This document shows positions 28,672 through 37,107 of a stretch of DNA of 52,980 bases, piece by piece (the stretch's first letter is position 1; each line of letters starts with the position of its first letter). The notes under the pieces were generated by a model. That model did no database searches. It worked only from the letters and a program-made list of their open reading frames with translations, and had not been told where the DNA came from. This stretch comes from a virus: the IMG/VR virus record IMGVR_UViG_3300030104_002689, positions 1 to 52,980 of that record; one strand, given 5' to 3'. The position numbers were made by a program, and so were the translations under genes.

Positions 28672-29640
28672 TTAGTTAAGTACCATTTCTTTTGCTACAT
28701 CAAAAGCAAGTTTTTTAGTTTTATAACCCCATCCAAACCCTATAGATTTCATTCTATTGTTATAGTTTTTGCAATGATCTACATACTCTGTTACAGCATT
28801 GTAAGCATCATACATAGTTCTACCATTATTACCTTTGCCATAAACATAGTTATGCATTAATCTTTCAAACTGTGGTTTTGAAAAGTTTGGTGATTTTCTG
28901 CCTGTTAATGGATTAATACTTAAAGCATTTCTATGTTTAATTGCAGGAAATATAGTTTCAAAGTATTCTATAACTTGAGATTTATCAAGTTTAGTAATAT
29001 AGAAATCACGCATTATAGTAATTGCTGTGTCAATATCACCTTCATTAGCTCTAAGAACCTCTGTAAAATCATCCAATCTTTCTCTAGCATTTGTAGTATG
29101 TTTAATGGTTAGTTTTGTACCTTTAGAGTCTAATGAAAAGTCTAAAGTATTTTGACAAACTACACGAACAACTGTAGGTCGTATAACAATACCAGAACTA
29201 CCATCATGACTATTATACAACAACATATATGATTGTAATTCATCTGTATTTATACTATCTACATTAGGTCTTTTAGCTAATATCCATATTTTTTCTCCAT
29301 CGCCTAAAGCACCTGCAGTTTCATATGTATAACCTTTTTCTAACAACACTTCATCAAAAGGTTGAAATGCTTCTAGATTTTGTAATACTTCATATTTTTC
29401 AGAAACATTACCTAATGGTAAAAATTTACCATTTTTATCGTATCTATATGTACAATGATAACCAGTTGGTCTTGTTTCTCCATTAATTACATATGTTTCT
29501 GATTTATGTACTTGCCAATCTAATCCTGCTTGGACCAGTGCTTCTTCTGTTGATGGTGGTATGTTAAGTTCTGTTCCCAATCCGTGCCATGGTGTTTCTC
29601 CAACATAGAACATTGCTTCATTATTCATTATATTATGCAT
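28672..29640 (-). CDS. DUF932 (phage/plasmid-like) protein
   Basis: A 322-residue protein. The N-terminus (MFYVGETPWHGLGTEL, about residues 10-25), the middle (NVSEKYEVLQNLEAFQPFDE; ILAKRPN; YMLLYNSHDGSSG; PTVVRVVCQNTLDFSL) and the length match DUF932/TIGR03299, a family found on phages and plasmids. Its biochemical role is not established to my knowledge; location in replication modules suggests DNA metabolism. It overlaps the upstream zinc-ribbon gene by eight bases. Confidence 0.85.
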   Translation of the reverse strand: MHNIMNNEAMFYVGETPWHGLGTELNIPPSTEEALVQAGLDWQVHKSETYVINGETRPTGYHCTYRYDKNGKFLPLGNVSEKYEVLQNLEAFQPFDEVLLEKGYTYETAGALGDGEKIWILAKRPNVDSINTDELQSYMLLYNSHDGSSGIVIRPTVVRVVCQNTLDFSLDSKGTKLTIKHTTNARERLDDFTEVLRANEGDIDTAITIMRDFYITKLDKSQVIEYFETIFPAIKHRNALSINPLTGRKSPNFSKPQFERLMHNYVYGKGNNGRTMYDAYNAVTEYVDHCKNYNNRMKSIGFGWGYKTKKLAFDVAKEMVLN

Positions 29641-29842
29641 TTACTTCTCCTTTATTATAATTTGGATAATCGTATTTAGAGCAAGAGTTACATTGTTCTT
29701 CATCTATTTGATAAGTGTAATCTTTGCCATTTTTTTTATAGATCTTATATCTATATTCTATTACTCTCCTGCCATCGCATCTTGGACAGACATTAGCGTA
29801 CACTTCAGCAAGTAGTTCTTGCTCAGTCTTCTGGCGGGTCAT
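29633..29842 (-). CDS. Small zinc-ribbon protein
   Basis: A 69-residue protein with two Cys pairs, CPRC at about residues 19-22 and CNSC at about 51-54, spaced as in a zinc ribbon. Lys/Tyr-rich residues lie between. It overlaps both neighbours. A nucleic-acid-binding or protein-adaptor role is typical for such ribbons; the exact role is unknown. Confidence 0.7.
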   Translation of the reverse strand: MTRQKTEQELLAEVYANVCPRCDGRRVIEYRYKIYKKNGKDYTYQIDEEQCNSCSKYDYPNYNKGEVNA

Positions 29843-30215
29843 AGCCTCTTATTCTCCTTTCTGCTTTTAATTGCGTTTCTTTGTGTTGAACTTTGTTACG
29901 TATCATAGCTGCAAGATATGATAATGGTTTAGCTTTTAAATGCATTTCATCATCTATATATTGTCTTATGCCAAGCATAACATCTCTTAAATCAGCTGTG
30001 CCACCAACTGTGTACAAGAACTTGCTCTTTTCGATACCTGTGAGTTTGCCCTCGTACACATGCTTATCAATTATCTTGAAAAACTCGCTGATGACTTCCT
30101 GAAAAAGAGGACTAAGTTCATCCCAATACATTTTGGCTTCTGTAGTAATTACTTCAGGGTCAGAATGGTAATTACATCTTGGGCATCTAAAGTATCCTCT
30201 TTTTCTTGTTTTCAT
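29823..30215 (-). CDS. Unknown protein with N-terminal CPRC-type motif
   Basis: A 130-residue protein. It starts MKTRKRGYFRCPRCNYHSDP: the CPRC plus a following His could be half of a metal site. The rest is helical (YWDELSPLFQEVISEFFKII; AAMIRNKVQHKETQLKAERR). It overlaps the ParB-like gene by four bases and the zinc-ribbon gene by 20. It may form a complex with one of them. No family recognised. Confidence 0.6.
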   Translation of the reverse strand: MKTRKRGYFRCPRCNYHSDPEVITTEAKMYWDELSPLFQEVISEFFKIIDKHVYEGKLTGIEKSKFLYTVGGTADLRDVMLGIRQYIDDEMHLKAKPLSYLAAMIRNKVQHKETQLKAERRIRGYDPPED

Positions 30216-31906
30216 TTTTTATAATGTCCTATTGAGTAAGGTTGTCCAGGAACTGCATACATTATCGAATGTTTTAATGTAGCAGGTATTTTATTGTATT
30301 TTTTAGTCATAAGATGTTCAACTAATTTCTTTTTACTGTTAAGATTTATACAATCTCCGTCTAATCTTTGTAAAGCAGCAACACCGTAACAATTAAAGAA
30401 CTTTTGTCTAAACTCCTTATTTTTAACAAACTCATGTGTAACATATTGATACAAGCTCAATGGAGACTCAATTGATTTAAGCCATTCATCTATTTCTGCA
30501 TATGAAAATGTGTTGTAATGATGGTTAAACCAGTATGGTGTCATTCTTTGTACAAATGTAGCATCTGTAAATTTCATAGTATGAACAGGATGAGATTTAT
30601 CTTGTATAATTGTTTCACCTTTTTTGTAATCATACGTTGATGGTACTGCTGTACTGAGTTCTCTGTGTTGTATTAAGAATTTAAATGTTGGATCTAAATC
30701 CTTTTTACTATTACCCATACGTTCTTTATATGTTTCTACTACTGAATCTACTATCGGTGCAACAAGTTTATTTATTTTATTGTAAGCCAATCTGTATATA
30801 TCATCTTTACTATCATCTTTTTTATTTTCAGTATCATTTTCTTTACTTACTTGTTTCTTTGTTTCATAATAGATAATAGGTTTTAAAGGATTACCATTCC
30901 ATTTAGTTACAACAATATCACTGTATTTAACTTCTGTTTGTTCTACTAGCCATGATTTTAATGATTTAGAATCTTTTATTTTCCAAACTGATAAATCCCA
31001 ATCATGTATATATGTTTTACCTTGTCTATCAGTGTATTCATTATTTTCTTGAACAGGTAATTCTTTAAATAATTCCTGACCTGCCAAAGTATGTTTTATC
31101 ATAACTTCTGAAAGAAACTGTTCATTGTCATGTATTTCTTTATCTATATACTCATCAAACAATACATTTTGATAATTTGGTGGTTTGACTCCTATTGCTT
31201 TTTCTTCTTTACGCCATACTTTTAAAGGCACAAATTCTAATAGCTTAGATGCAGTACTACCAGACAATCTGCTGTAAGCTTCTCTGCAAAAATCATAGAT
31301 ATTGTCATCATTAATTTCTTTAGCTCCATTTTCTTCAAGAAATTCATCATAGAAACTAATTTGTTTATCAAGTGGCATTTTACCAAACTCAACAATATCT
31401 TCTATGTAATCATCTAAACTTCCATCGTCTTCAGTTTCAGTAGCAAGTTTACTTAATTCACGAAAGATCTTAGGTTCTATGTTAGAAAGGAATGTAGCTA
31501 CTTGAATAAACGCTTTGTTTTTACCAAATAAGGCTTGTAATTGTTTTTGTGTTTTAACAACACCTTTAGCAGCCATTTGATTTATGCCAATAGCACAATC
31601 CCATATAGTTAGTTGTACACGATTCATATTAGTCATTAACTGAGCTAATGTAGAATCCATACCATATTCATCAAGTTGTATTTGATATGCTGGTATTAAG
31701 TCATGTTTTAGTTCTTTAACAATTTGCAAACGTTGATGACCATCTAATACAACTGGTTTCCCATTAATTAATTGATAAGTAATAGGTTGCAGTATACCAT
31801 ATTCATTAATGTTTCTTTTGAGTTCTTTATACTCACTTGTTTTCTTTTTGTTGTTACTACGTGCGTTACTAAAGGACTGAATGTCCTTGATTTTAAGGGT
31901 GTTCAT
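30212..31906 (-). CDS. ParB/Srx-like domain protein
   Basis: A 564-residue protein. Residues ~1-90 fit the ParB N-terminal (ParB/sulfiredoxin) fold: YKELKRNINEYGILQPI, then PVVLDGHQRL with the GHxR signature at 56-59. The remaining ~470 residues are not those of a plasmid ParB and have no motif I recognise, apart from a Lys/Asp-rich linker around 355-370. In phages such proteins may regulate transcription, bind DNA or act as CTP- or ATP-dependent switches. A ribosome site TAGGAG precedes the ATG. It lies immediately downstream of the folded non-coding island. Confidence 0.7.
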   Translation of the reverse strand: MNTLKIKDIQSFSNARSNNKKKTSEYKELKRNINEYGILQPITYQLINGKPVVLDGHQRLQIVKELKHDLIPAYQIQLDEYGMDSTLAQLMTNMNRVQLTIWDCAIGINQMAAKGVVKTQKQLQALFGKNKAFIQVATFLSNIEPKIFRELSKLATETEDDGSLDDYIEDIVEFGKMPLDKQISFYDEFLEENGAKEINDDNIYDFCREAYSRLSGSTASKLLEFVPLKVWRKEEKAIGVKPPNYQNVLFDEYIDKEIHDNEQFLSEVMIKHTLAGQELFKELPVQENNEYTDRQGKTYIHDWDLSVWKIKDSKSLKSWLVEQTEVKYSDIVVTKWNGNPLKPIIYYETKKQVSKENDTENKKDDSKDDIYRLAYNKINKLVAPIVDSVVETYKERMGNSKKDLDPTFKFLIQHRELSTAVPSTYDYKKGETIIQDKSHPVHTMKFTDATFVQRMTPYWFNHHYNTFSYAEIDEWLKSIESPLSLYQYVTHEFVKNKEFRQKFFNCYGVAALQRLDGDCINLNSKKKLVEHLMTKKYNKIPATLKHSIMYAVPGQPYSIGHYKK

Positions 31907-32219
31907 GTTTACTCCTATTGAGGTGGTTAATTAAATAGGGCTAAACTGTTATTATGTATTCATAAACCTTTAACTACTAAATAACTAGTTGTGTTTAGCC
32001 CTAAAATTAATGAGAGTAAATAGTCGCATCCTGTTAGAGGTTACCAAGATACTCCCCAGTATAGACTCGATAACTTAAGTGATATTTACCTATTTACTCT
32101 CAATTATTGATTAAGATTTTGTGATTGGAACAACCGCCCCCAAATGCACAAGAGATGGAGGCGGCGTTGGCGTTGTTTCGCTGTCCAGTTATCAGGAAAG
32201 GGAAATTAAAACTGATAAC
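31907..32219 (-). ncRNA. Structured non-coding island (five stems)
   Basis: There are 313 bases without a credible gene on either strand, in an otherwise packed block. Perfect stems: 11 bp (TAGGGCTAAAC, 31936-31946 with 31993-32003); 12 bp (GAGAGTAAATAG, 32012-32023 with 32090-32101); 9 bp (AGTTATCAG, 32187-32195 with 32212-32220, reaching the SSB-like gene's stop codon). An imperfect stem joins 32127-32138 and 32169-32179, competing with CCGCC/GGCGG at 32134-32138 and 32160-32164. Inner hairpins (TATG/CATA, AACTA/TAGTT, ATACT/AGTAT) sit inside the first two. It could be a regulatory RNA or leader on the minus strand, or the replication origin. Confidence 0.6.
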
Positions 32220-32846
32220 TTAAAATGGTAAGTCCTCGTCGTCTACGACTGAGCCACTATCGGCAACTAATCCATGATACTGGTTAGCATCATGCCATGG
32301 GTGAACTTCTGTGACTCGGTTTACCATAGTATTTGGGTCATTATATTTAGGTTCTTCTTTAACGTGAACTATTAAAGGCAAACCTTGCCAGTTTTCGAAG
32401 CCTTTATCTAATTTCTTTATATCATTTAGATCAGCAGGGTATTCTGTTACTCCATCTTTTTCCTTCAGTGTTTTATTATACCCAGAATGATTAATTAAAT
32501 GCAAGAATTTTCCATTTACATCTCTAAAATACTCATATTTTTCTTTATCAGTCTTACCTTGTAGTTCTGTAGTTAGAAATACATCTAAATTCAGCCATTT
32601 TCTGCCAAATTCTGGATGTTTTTCGCCATCTACTTCAAGTGTAAACCATAACTTATCGTAAGTTAGACCTTCTTTCTTACCACTTTTGTATTTTAGACCA
32701 CTTTCTGACTTGAAAAACTCAGCATCTACTTCGTTTAATTTAACAATATGTACGCAGTAATCCCCTGGAGGTACTGTTTTTATTTTTTTCTTGTCAGATT
32801 TACTACTTCCTGTTGGAATGTCGTTTGTTGTACCTTTTATTGGCAT
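32220..32846 (-). CDS. ssDNA-binding protein (DUF669-like) with SSB tail
   Basis: A 208-residue protein. The core (VPPGDYCVHIVKLNEV; KLWFTLEVDGEKHPEFGRKWLNLDVFL) resembles DUF669-type phage single-strand-binding proteins with an OB-like fold. It ends in DDEDLPF (residues 202-208), the acidic-hydrophobic tip by which SSB proteins recruit repair and replication partners. It is adjacent to the ERF gene (one-base overlap, TAATG style), so the two probably act together on single-stranded DNA. The tip is seen directly; the fold is inferred. Confidence 0.8.
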   Translation of the reverse strand: MPIKGTTNDIPTGSSKSDKKKIKTVPPGDYCVHIVKLNEVDAEFFKSESGLKYKSGKKEGLTYDKLWFTLEVDGEKHPEFGRKWLNLDVFLTTELQGKTDKEKYEYFRDVNGKFLHLINHSGYNKTLKEKDGVTEYPADLNDIKKLDKGFENWQGLPLIVHVKEEPKYNDPNTMVNRVTEVHPWHDANQYHGLVADSGSVVDDEDLPF

Positions 32847-33469
32847 TATTTACTCCTCTTTTGTATAATATTTTCTATTTCTTTTACTACTTTATCGTAT
32901 GTTGATGGATCTTGTTTGATACTAGTTAGTTTACGTTTCATTAAATCAGTATAATCTGATGCATTAATACCACCATTATCATAAAGCTCTTGTATTTTTT
33001 CTTGTAATGCTTGTAACGTCTTAACTTGTTCAGTTTTTAGTTTAGGTGGTGCCAATGCACCATCATCATCATCGCTACTTGCAAGATTTAAATGTGATAG
33101 TAAAGCATAGCGTCTTAAATATGTTATTGCTTGACCTGCACTTTGATAAGAGCTAACTCTTGTATTGGTATCAATAGGAACAGACACATTAGATATAATG
33201 TATTGACCAGATTTATGCATCCATGTGGTTTTTACACCTATCATTCCATCATTACCTATTGGTGCTTGCATAAAAGTTATACCATGTTTTTTCATAATGG
33301 GTTTGATTTTAGGCAAAAGATAATCCATTGATGTGTACTTGAACTGACCTTGCGAATCTTTCTTAATTTTACTGAACTCATCAGTCAGTTTCATTTGAGC
33401 TTCAATAAGTTTAGTTATATCAGCTGACATTACATCGTATGATGTATCTTTATGGGCTATTTCATTCAT
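32846..33469 (-). CDS. erf: ERF-family single-strand annealing protein
   Basis: A 207-residue protein. The ERF signature is clear: YQSAGQAITYLRRYALLSHL followed by SSDDDDG (about residues 108-137), after an N-terminal region containing YTSMDYLLPKIKPIMKKHGI. ERF proteins pair complementary single strands in phage recombination and can circularise or concatenate genomes. It is flanked by the Cas4-like nuclease (which would make single strands) and the SSB-like protein, giving a complete annealing module. Length is typical. Confidence 0.92.
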   Translation of the reverse strand: MNEIAHKDTSYDVMSADITKLIEAQMKLTDEFSKIKKDSQGQFKYTSMDYLLPKIKPIMKKHGITFMQAPIGNDGMIGVKTTWMHKSGQYIISNVSVPIDTNTRVSSYQSAGQAITYLRRYALLSHLNLASSDDDDGALAPPKLKTEQVKTLQALQEKIQELYDNGGINASDYTDLMKRKLTSIKQDPSTYDKVVKEIENIIQKRSK

Positions 33470-33470
33470 A

Positions 33471-34232
33471 TTATCCTCTTTTTATATATGGTGAATCACA
33501 AATATCTACATAATCACAATAATCTCCACACTCCCACTTGTAAGCAGGCATGTAGTTATTCATGCTAGGGGTTGGTTCTGTTACGATATTATTTACTCGC
33601 TCCCAATAGTCACGAGCAAAAGTTTTATACGATAGATCTACAGGTTTTATTTTCATTACACTATCGTCTTTTTTATAATACACAAGACCCATTTCTACTA
33701 TTTTTATAGGTGGACCTTCTAATTCAAAGCAATTATCTTCTAACATCATTGCGTATGTGCCAAGTTGGTACTCATAATTATCTTTACTTGATGCTTTATC
33801 ACTAAATATACTTTTCCAACTCCAAACATTGGTAGTTTTCCAATCATACAAGTAACCTTTATTGTTTTCATCAACTATTAACAAGTCAAAACTGCCAGAT
33901 AGATTGTATTTTTTGTGTTTCATATGTATCTCTGTAAAATACAAATAATCTTTTTCACCTTGTGATGCGTACCATTTAATAGCTTTTTCAAAATCATTAC
34001 CTACTATTGTGCCAAGCTGCAATTTTCTGCGTGTAGGATTGCTTTGAGGTCTCATTTTAGCATCGTTTTTTAAGTACCATTGCTTTTTCATGCAAAGACC
34101 AGCACCTGATGCTGTGTACATACCTAACGATTTTTCCCGTCTGTTAAATCTGTTAACTTTTTCTTGTTGTTCTAGGTATGTTTTGTATATATGTAATGGA
34201 TCTTTATCCATTTTATTCCCTTCTGTACTCAT
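33471..34232 (-). CDS. Cas4/RecB-like PD-(D/E)XK nuclease
   Basis: A 253-residue protein. The nuclease motifs are SGSFDLL (D116), YLYDWKT (D130, K132) and YEYQLGTYAM (Q156). Four cysteines, C47 plus C235, C239 and C245, are placed as in iron-sulphur Cas4/AddB-type nucleases. It would resect ends for the ERF protein encoded next to it. There is no CRISPR array in the window, so a Cas role is not implied. It begins in a separate short gap of 24 bases after the upstream gene. Confidence 0.85.
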   Translation of the reverse strand: MSTEGNKMDKDPLHIYKTYLEQQEKVNRFNRREKSLGMYTASGAGLCMKKQWYLKNDAKMRPQSNPTRRKLQLGTIVGNDFEKAIKWYASQGEKDYLYFTEIHMKHKKYNLSGSFDLLIVDENNKGYLYDWKTTNVWSWKSIFSDKASSKDNYEYQLGTYAMMLEDNCFELEGPPIKIVEMGLVYYKKDDSVMKIKPVDLSYKTFARDYWERVNNIVTEPTPSMNNYMPAYKWECGDYCDYVDICDSPYIKRG

Positions 34233-34256
34233 AATTTACCCTTTATTTATAGTAGT

Positions 34257-34580
34257 TCATAAACCTATTTCGTCTAACTCTTTATTTACTATTGGTTTTT
34301 GTTCATCGGGTATACTATCATAATACTGATGCAATATATCATAACCTTTTTTGTATCTATCTTTCATAGTAATGTCAGATATAATCACACCAGCTACATA
34401 AATAACTAGGTCTATTACTTCTTCATAGGCTTCATTCATGTTATCTCTGTTCATTTCACCGTCTTTAGGCATATCATGTCCAAACTTAACATTACCGAGC
34501 TTTAATCTATCTTTAATTGCTTTAAGAATTAGTTTATTGTTTGTTTCTTCACTAACTATTTTAATTTCATCAGATTTCAT
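34257..34580 (-). CDS. MazG-like nucleotide pyrophosphohydrolase (probable)
   Basis: A 107-residue protein. The segment KFGHDMPKDGEMNRDNMNEA (residues 33-52) followed by EEVIDLVIYVAGVII resembles the all-alpha NTP pyrophosphatase/MazG fold, in which acidic residues on paired helices bind metal. Phages use such enzymes to adjust nucleotide pools or alarmones. The last base of its upstream neighbour's stop overlaps its start. The catalytic EExxE pattern is not complete by eye, so this is a moderate call. Confidence 0.5.
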   Translation of the reverse strand: MKSDEIKIVSEETNNKLILKAIKDRLKLGNVKFGHDMPKDGEMNRDNMNEAYEEVIDLVIYVAGVIISDITMKDRYKKGYDILHQYYDSIPDEQKPIVNKELDEIGL

Positions 34581-34924
34581 TATCTCTCCTCAACTTCAAA
34601 ATGTTTACATGGTATTACTAGTTTTTTCTCACCGCCAAGTACTTTAAATGTGCCTTTTTCGTACGCTTTCTTTTTATCTATTCTATATACAAACAATTCT
34701 GTGAAATAATATATGTGATCAAAGTCGTGATTAGTTGTTTCATCTAGATTTAGAGTCCAAGAACCTTGATATTGGCGTGGAACTTTCTGTTTTACTACTT
34801 TGCCATCAGGCATTCTGCGTTTTACTGTACTTTTTAAGCCAAGCATACGCAATTTACCTTTTTCTGGCTCTTTTTTTATTAGTTTACGGTCTTCTATTAT
34901 CTGTCCGTATCTCATTTTAGCCAT
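34580..34924 (-). CDS. Basic protein, unknown
   Basis: A 114-residue protein, rich in Lys/Arg in the first half (LKSTVKRRMPDGKVVKQKVPR) with aromatic residues in the second (DHIYYFTELFVYRIDKKK). No known motif. It is tightly linked to the MazG-like gene and shares the leftward unit. It could bind nucleic acid by charge. No family recognised. Confidence 0.6.
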   Translation of the reverse strand: MAKMRYGQIIEDRKLIKKEPEKGKLRMLGLKSTVKRRMPDGKVVKQKVPRQYQGSWTLNLDETTNHDFDHIYYFTELFVYRIDKKKAYEKGTFKVLGGEKKLVIPCKHFEVEER

Positions 34925-34926
34925 AA

Positions 34927-35133
34927 TTAACCTATAAACAGAGGGTTTCCGTCTTCATCAACGTCAGAAAGGTCAGATATGTCAGTTATTTTATTATTTG
35001 CGTAAGAATTACAAATTTTTTCTAATTCTAAAGCTATTGCAGTGATTTTCTTTAATTTTTTAGCGTATTTAAGATTTTTTTGATAAAAGTGTAAGGATAA
35101 TGCTGCAAAAATTAAAATTAATATGTATGTCAT
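34927..35133 (-). CDS. Small membrane protein
   Basis: A 68-residue protein with an N-terminal transmembrane helix (MTYILILIFAALSLHFY), a Lys-rich segment (KNLKYAKKLKKI), and an acidic tail (DISDLSDVDEDGNP). One helix plus a cytoplasmic domain, encoded early, suggests a factor acting at the host membrane. Neighbouring spacing is two and one bases. Function unknown. Confidence 0.6.
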   Translation of the reverse strand: MTYILILIFAALSLHFYQKNLKYAKKLKKITAIALELEKICNSYANNKITDISDLSDVDEDGNPLFIG

Positions 35134-35134
35134 G

Positions 35135-35317
35135 TTATCTCCAATTCTTTACAAGAACATTATTAGATGTATCTACCTCTAAGCCAAGCTCATTCTCTAA
35201 TGTTTCTAAGTTTTGTAAGAAACTTTTACGTTCTTCACCAGTCTTTTTATTATCTGGTGTTGTATTATGCACCTTTATTTCTATTAATGCATCTATCAAT
35301 TGCTCTATTCTCATCAT
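35135..35317 (-). CDS. Small helical protein, unknown
   Basis: A 60-residue protein, starting MMRIEQLIDALIEIK, helical and charged, with a short loop rich in Thr/Asn. It lies one base from the membrane-protein gene and eight bases from the next. No known motif; regarded as real because it fills the gap in frame order with regular spacing. Confidence 0.5.
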   Translation of the reverse strand: MMRIEQLIDALIEIKVHNTTPDNKKTGEERKSFLQNLETLENELGLEVDTSNNVLVKNWR

Positions 35318-35324
35318 AATTCCC

Positions 35325-35801
35325 TCAATTTATATTAAAGTATAAATATTCTTCATCGTCATAATACTGTTTAAGTGTAGGACATAGCCATATTGTATTA
35401 CCTTGCGTACGTAATACATCACTATTATACAGTACCCATTCAGAGCTATCATCATCAAACATTTCTGTACGAGTTAATGAATAGCTATTAGGAAAGTAAG
35501 TTGATGAGAAGTTTAAAACAAATTCATTATCTTTTTTATCTGGGAAGTACAATTTTACTATTTCATCGAGCAAATCACTTGCACCACCAACGAACGCTTC
35601 TCGATAAATCCCTTTAGGAGGGTCATCGAACACCCATTGTATACCATGTAGTTTGTATAACTTTACACTATATATGGACATCGCTTTATTACTATCTTTT
35701 TTCTTAGGTTTGATTCCCATTTTCTCTTTAAGTCTTTGCCACACGGGATCTTTGTTAAAGTCTGGCAATGGTCTTCTTTTTTTCTTCATTGGAACTGGCA
35801 T
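35325..35801 (-). CDS. Unknown early protein
   Basis: A 158-residue protein. A basic N-terminus (MPVPMKKKRRPLPDFNKDPV) is followed by a compact mixed domain with VKLYKLHGIQWVFDDPPKGIYREAFVGGASDLLDE and a Tyr/Asp-rich end (KQYYDDEEYLYFNIN). The order looks like a conserved single domain, but I do not recognise the family. It sits among small early genes, two bases after its upstream neighbour. Confidence 0.65.
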   Translation of the reverse strand: MPVPMKKKRRPLPDFNKDPVWQRLKEKMGIKPKKKDSNKAMSIYSVKLYKLHGIQWVFDDPPKGIYREAFVGGASDLLDEIVKLYFPDKKDNEFVLNFSSTYFPNSYSLTRTEMFDDDSSEWVLYNSDVLRTQGNTIWLCPTLKQYYDDEEYLYFNIN

Positions 35802-35803
35802 TA

Positions 35804-36094
35804 TTATTCTCCTCTACTTTTTAATCTAAGTACTTCATTTTCTAATATTTTAATACGAGTCTTTAAGTCGGTCATAGCATGTAGCATCAGTCTATCTTCT
35901 CTAAAAACATATTCGTGGTCTGAATCAATATTCTGTTCTTTCATTCTATCTAATTTAAGAGATAGAGTTAAGAACGCATGATATATGTGGTCATCTGGTT
36001 GACCAGCATCTTCCCAATATCTTTCTGCTTCATCCATGAATATATCAACTATTCTAACGAGTGCTGCGTGTTCACGATTGTCGAGTATTATCAT
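35804..36094 (-). CDS. Small helical protein, unknown
   Basis: A 96-residue protein, almost all helix, ending in a short coiled coil (DLKTRIKILENEVLRLKS). Acidic and His residues are frequent (NREHAAL; EDAGQPDDHIYHAFL). The start is one base beyond the neighbouring gene's stop. No known motif; an oligomeric early regulator is possible. Confidence 0.55.
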   Translation of the reverse strand: MIILDNREHAALVRIVDIFMDEAERYWEDAGQPDDHIYHAFLTLSLKLDRMKEQNIDSDHEYVFREDRLMLHAMTDLKTRIKILENEVLRLKSRGE

Positions 36095-36095
36095 G

Positions 36096-36332
36096 TTATC
36101 TCCTGTATATTTGTGAATGATCTATTATCTCTATTGAACTCATAGTGCGAACTTCTGCTTCGCCTAGACTTTCGTTTTGACAAATAATTGCGACTGCATC
36201 TGCGATACATACATCGCATGTACAAGCTGTTTGGAATAACTGTCCGTCTTCATCCATTTCAAAGTCTACTCCTGAACAATCTAATGTGTTTTCTGAAATT
36301 ATTCTGAACGTTTTCATATCTGTTGGTGTCAT
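36096..36332 (-). CDS. Small Cys-containing early protein
   Basis: A 78-residue protein with a cysteine cluster CTCDVC at about residues 37-42 plus two further Cys (19 and 51). This could be a small metal site. It is acidic overall. A possible ribosome site (AAGGGAAA) precedes the ATG. No family recognised. Confidence 0.55.
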   Translation of the reverse strand: MTPTDMKTFRIISENTLDCSGVDFEMDEDGQLFQTACTCDVCIADAVAIICQNESLGEAEVRTMSSIEIIDHSQIYRR

Positions 36333-36345
36333 AATATTTCCCTTA

Positions 36346-36438
36346 TTATTTTGACTTGGTTGTGATTAATGTGAAAGCTATATAGTATACGAGCGCAGTA
36401 ACGACTGCGATTAGAAAGTCATCGGTTATATTAAACAT
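36346..36438 (-). CDS. 30-residue membrane peptide
   Basis: A minus-strand frame MFNITDDFLIAVVTALVYYI with AFTLITTKSK following. Most of it is a single transmembrane helix (FLIAVVTALVYYIAFTLI). Its ATG overlaps the stop of the upstream 70-residue gene by eight bases, with AAGAAGG upstream as a ribosome site. Small early membrane peptides are common in phages; the role is unknown. Confidence 0.45.
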   Translation of the reverse strand: MFNITDDFLIAVVTALVYYIAFTLITTKSK

Positions 36439-36643
36439 CTTTGTAGACCTTCTTAAGAATCCAATCTGGAAACACACGAGCGAATCTGCTCTTGGCTTTA
36501 TCGAGGTCGCCTGGTTTAGATGACTGACGAAGTGCTGTTTGTTGTGGACTATTTTCGAACTTGTTGATTGCTTTACGAATGTTATTCGCTTTACGACGTT
36601 GTGATGCTGATTGTTTTTTAGTAGGGTGTTTTGAACGAGGCAT
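36431..36643 (-). CDS. Small basic early protein
   Basis: A 70-residue protein with a Lys/Arg/Ser-rich start (MPRSKHPTKKQSASQRRKAN), likely to bind nucleic acid. GGAG lies six bases before its ATG. Codon use (CGT for Arg; several C-ending codons) is shifted towards that of highly expressed genes, though less than in the next gene upstream. Unknown function; probably made early in infection. Confidence 0.6.
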   Translation of the reverse strand: MPRSKHPTKKQSASQRRKANNIRKAINKFENSPQQTALRQSSKPGDLDKAKSRFARVFPDWILKKVYKDV

Positions 36644-36795
36644 TTAGAACTCCGAATTATGTAGTGTGTGAATACGAGTGATGATAAAAGGGGCGAACGT
36701 TGGAGAGAGTGGTTATAAGCATGACCTTAATAATACACTTTTGTCCGCCCGTTTTACCGAAAGAAGAACAAACTCCCGAAGGAGTTTGTGAAGAA
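36644..36795 (-). other. Gap between first and second early genes
   Basis: 152 bases that hold the UUCG hairpin (36768-36789) and the ribosome site of the 70-residue gene. No convincing second promoter or gene was seen. The sequence is more G-rich than the average, including a GGGGCGAACG element near 36691. Confidence 0.5.
36768..36789 (-). terminator. UUCG-capped hairpin after the first early gene
   Basis: A perfect 9-bp stem (ACAAACTCC with GGAGTTTGT) closes a four-base loop that reads UUCG in the minus-strand RNA, with the C(UUCG)G arrangement known for extra stability. It begins seven bases past the stop of the 103-residue gene. There is only a mixed pyrimidine run (TTCTTCTTTC) after it, so it may be a partial terminator or an mRNA-stabilising end. 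Confidence 0.8.
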
Positions 36796-37107
36796 CTAAC
36801 TTCGAGCAGGCATTGTCAGAGACAATGACTCGCCATCGAAGTAGGTTCGACTGACATCGACATCGAAGGAAGATGGATCGAAGTCAAGCGGACATAGGAT
36901 GGACGTAGGATGTCCTGTGTTCTGCTTGGTCGAGCCATTGATGACGGTGTCCATCTCGACTACTACGCCTTTGACGTCAAGTGCAGTCTTGCCCCACTTG
37001 GCGTCGGTGTAGTAGAACCTACCAGTCGTTTGAGACTGCTGTAGGAAGTAGGTGGTCACCGACTTCTTGTCGATGCTGGGCTTTGGTGATGATTTTCTTG
37101 GTGCCAT
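36796..37107 (-). CDS. First early protein, strongly codon-biased, unknown
   Basis: A 103-residue protein, MAPRKSSPKPSIDKKSVTTY at the start. It is the first gene of the leftward block, preceded by a leader with two hairpins and followed by a stable UUCG hairpin. Its codons differ sharply from its neighbours: all Tyr use TAC, all Phe use TTC, Lys is mostly AAG, and about 60% of third positions are G or C. The capsid gene shows the same tendency, so very high expression is more likely than recent transfer. A basic Ser/Pro-rich N-terminus and a beta-rich body are visible. A host-takeover factor is plausible but unproved. Confidence 0.75.
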   Translation of the reverse strand: MAPRKSSPKPSIDKKSVTTYFLQQSQTTGRFYYTDAKWGKTALDVKGVVVEMDTVINGSTKQNTGHPTSILCPLDFDPSSFDVDVSRTYFDGESLSLTMPARS